A stretch of DNA of 64,000 bases, from positions 62,001 through 126,000 of the forward strand of contig JAOMBO010000003.1 in assembly GCA_028344575.1 (NCBI GenBank), written 5' to 3'. Shown here piece by piece: positions 62,570-64,000 of the stretch. Numbering within the stretch: the first letter of the stretch is position 1; each line of letters begins with the position of its first letter. This DNA comes from Candidatus Nitrosopelagicus sp. Its GTDB lineage: Archaea; Thermoproteota; Nitrososphaeria; Nitrososphaerales; Nitrosopumilaceae. Both the position numbers and the translations under genes were made by a program. The notes beneath the pieces were generated by a model. It was not told the origin of the DNA. It saw only the letters and a program-made list of their open reading frames with translations, and did not search any database.

Positions 62570-64000
62570 TTAAACTTGGATAATTGGTCTTTTTGATAGA
62601 AGTGGAGGCAAGTTTAGAGTTGAATGTGGTTTACCATCATTTTGTTTAGTAATTTCTTCTATAAAATTATCAAATGATATTTCTCTTACTTCACGTTGCG
62701 TTCTGTCACGAACACTTAGATTCTCAGAACCAACCTCTTTTTCTCCAATTACAAGTACATATCTAATCCATTCTTTTTCAGATTCACGAATACGTTTTCC
62801 AATTGATTCATTTCGGTCATCAATATCTACACGAATATTTTGTGCAGTTAGTTTTTCAGAAAGTTTTTGGGAAAATTCTAAGAAATCATCAGTTAAAGGA
62901 ATTATTCGAACTTGAGTTGGAGCAAGCCATAACGGGAACATTGGTTTTCTTCCTTCTTTAGCATCAGTAGCACATTTTTCAAGTAGAGCATATATGACAC
63001 GTTCAATTGCACCACTAGGAGAATTATGCAAAATAATTGGATTAATTGTAGAGTTATTTTCATCAACAAACTCAATTCCATATCTCTTACCATTTTCAAC
63101 ATCAATTTGATCAGTTGATAATGCAGATGCCTTTCCTAAATTATCAATATAGTTGAATTCCCATTTTAAAACAAAGTAAAAGAATCGTTCTTTCCACATC
63201 TCAACAAGTACTGGTTTGTCTAATTTTTTGACCAACTCTGAGATTAATTCTTTATTTTCATTGTAGAAATCTTCTGTAAATCGTATAGCCATTTCATAAT
63301 CATCTTTTTCAATGCCAACATTTTTCAAAACATCTCTAGATAAATCAAAACGAGTTCTAAACTCCTCTACAGCTTGTGGAATATCTTTACAAAATGCATG
63401 ACAATCAGGCATCGTAAATGCTCTCAATCTTCTAAGACCCACTAATTCTCCGGACTGCTCACGTCTAAAGCTGTATCGAGTCATTTCATAGAGCCTGTAT
63501 GGTAAATTTTTGTAAGATATTTGCATGTCATGTGCTATCAAGAATTGTCCAAAGCAGGCTGCAAATCTTAAGAATAATTGTTTTCCATCTGCATTAATGT
63601 TGTATTGTCTTGCAGGAAATCTGTTAAAATAACTCTGCATGCTAGGGTGGTGCGAGTCATACATAATTGGAGTCTCTACCTCATAGCCACCATAGTCTTT
63701 TACTTTATTTGTTACATATTGTTCTAGGAGTGATTTTATGAGACGGCCATTTGGAAAAAATCTCATATTTCCATGATCAGATGCAGACTCGTAGTCAGCA
63801 ATTGCAAGTTTTTTCATTAATGCTACATGTGGAGGAGGTTGGTCAACATTTCGGTTTTTATCAGATTCGTATTTTGCAAGTTTTTCTAATTTTTTATGTT
63901 TCGAAAAGTTGAACTTGTCAAACTCAACCATAGTTCCATCAGGAGATAGAATAAACCAGTATGATTTTATTTTTGATTCAGATTCCAATGCAGTAGAAGT
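62570..64000 (-). CDS. thrS: Threonyl-tRNA synthetase, 5' end outside window
   Basis: Class II synthetase. The frame remains open to the window edge, so the N-terminal archaeal editing domain lies outside. Present: motif 1/2 region YRLYEMTRYSFRREQSGELVGLRRLRAF, zinc-like MPDCHAFC, and the anticodon-binding C-terminal domain (PLWLAPTQVRIIPL, VDIDDRNESIGKRIRESE, YVLVIGEKEVGSENLSVRDR in parts). The TTG at 63988 is not a real start. Confidence 0.95.
   Translation of the reverse strand, partial: TSTALESESKIKSYWFILSPDGTMVEFDKFNFSKHKKLEKLAKYESDKNRNVDQPPPHVALMKKLAIADYESASDHGNMRFFPNGRLIKSLLEQYVTNKVKDYGGYEVETPIMYDSHHPSMQSYFNRFPARQYNINADGKQLFLRFAACFGQFLIAHDMQISYKNLPYRLYEMTRYSFRREQSGELVGLRRLRAFTMPDCHAFCKDIPQAVEEFRTRFDLSRDVLKNVGIEKDDYEMAIRFTEDFYNENKELISELVKKLDKPVLVEMWKERFFYFVLKWEFNYIDNLGKASALSTDQIDVENGKRYGIEFVDENNSTINPIILHNSPSGAIERVIYALLEKCATDAKEGRKPMFPLWLAPTQVRIIPLTDDFLEFSQKLSEKLTAQNIRVDIDDRNESIGKRIRESEKEWIRYVLVIGEKEVGSENLSVRDRTQREVREISFDNFIEEITKQNDGKPHSTLNLPPLLSKRPIIQV

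Noticed and set aside
63986-63988. TTG at 63988 as the start of ThrRS
   Set aside because: The frame continues to the window edge and archaeal ThrRS has an N-terminal editing domain.

Overview
This window is a chromosomal segment of an ammonia-oxidising archaeon of the Nitrososphaeria/Thaumarchaeota type, most like the marine Nitrosopumilus group. The evidence is low G+C, an archaeal/eukaryotic information-processing set (aRF1, ribosomal protein S26e, archaeal AspRS and ThrRS, an Hjc-like resolvase), archaeal metabolic forms (type II GAPDH, PurP, HMG-CoA synthase, archaetidylinositol-phosphate synthase), TATA boxes about 25-30 bp before start codons that imply leaderless mRNAs, and many short lineage-specific proteins. 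Genus-level placement is inference from gene content. No transposase, integrase, CRISPR array or rRNA was seen. The one tRNA is tRNA-Phe(GAA).

Layout. 1-1199: end of the biotin genes (bioA, bioD). 1173-7905: HMG-CoA synthase with a small unknown protein, a membrane DsbA-like protein, GAPDH, a CorC-type membrane protein and threonine synthase. 8019-13954: unknown small proteins, an Hjc-like resolvase, and a tight operon of sugar nucleotidyltransferase, LLM oxidoreductase, thiolase and DUF35 protein, then DedA with a 44-residue zinc protein. 14010-18025: purK/purE back to back, threonine dehydratase, and a compact RNA-like hairpin at 17132-17183. 18065-25041: small regulatory and unknown genes, including a class III nucleotidyl cyclase, two stand-alone Lrp/AsnC ligand domains, a Lys/Thr-repeat protein, cobalamin adenosyltransferase, TPR and HD proteins. 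25075-29749: ornithine-cyclodeaminase-like protein, hisI and the gatCAB operon.

29825-40966 is the accessory part, a surface-sugar locus: CDP-glucose synthesis and 4,6-dehydration (RfbF, RfbG), a DegT-fold 3-dehydratase with His in place of the PLP lysine and no Fe-S cysteines, a short-chain reductase, a class I aminotransferase, a thiamine-diphosphate (ThDP) enzyme of the acetolactate-synthase fold, an epimerase, a family 2 glycosyltransferase and a large membrane protein resembling GT39 enzymes. The order matches the logic of yersiniose synthesis (a two-carbon-branched 3,6-dideoxyhexose), but through an Fe-S-free deoxygenation. This is my best candidate for an undescribed pathway.

40991-51099: aspS, purP, DoxX, GNAT, a pair of paralogous winged-helix regulators beside a lone CbtB, a second DsbA-like protein, aRF1, HIT and ilvD. 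51195-58537: trpEGDCBA operon (no trpF) followed by pyrG. 58515-64000: an NAD-kinase-like protein fused to a winged helix, a PfkB kinase, rps26e, archaetidylinositol-phosphate synthase, agmatinase and truncated thrS.

The genes fit an autotroph that makes its own amino acids, purines, biotin and isoprenoids. Biotin and adenosylcobalamin would serve carboxylases and methylmalonyl-CoA mutase of the 3-hydroxypropionate/4-hydroxybutyrate cycle; that link is inferred from the lineage. GatCAB and AspRS probably cooperate in Asn-tRNA formation.
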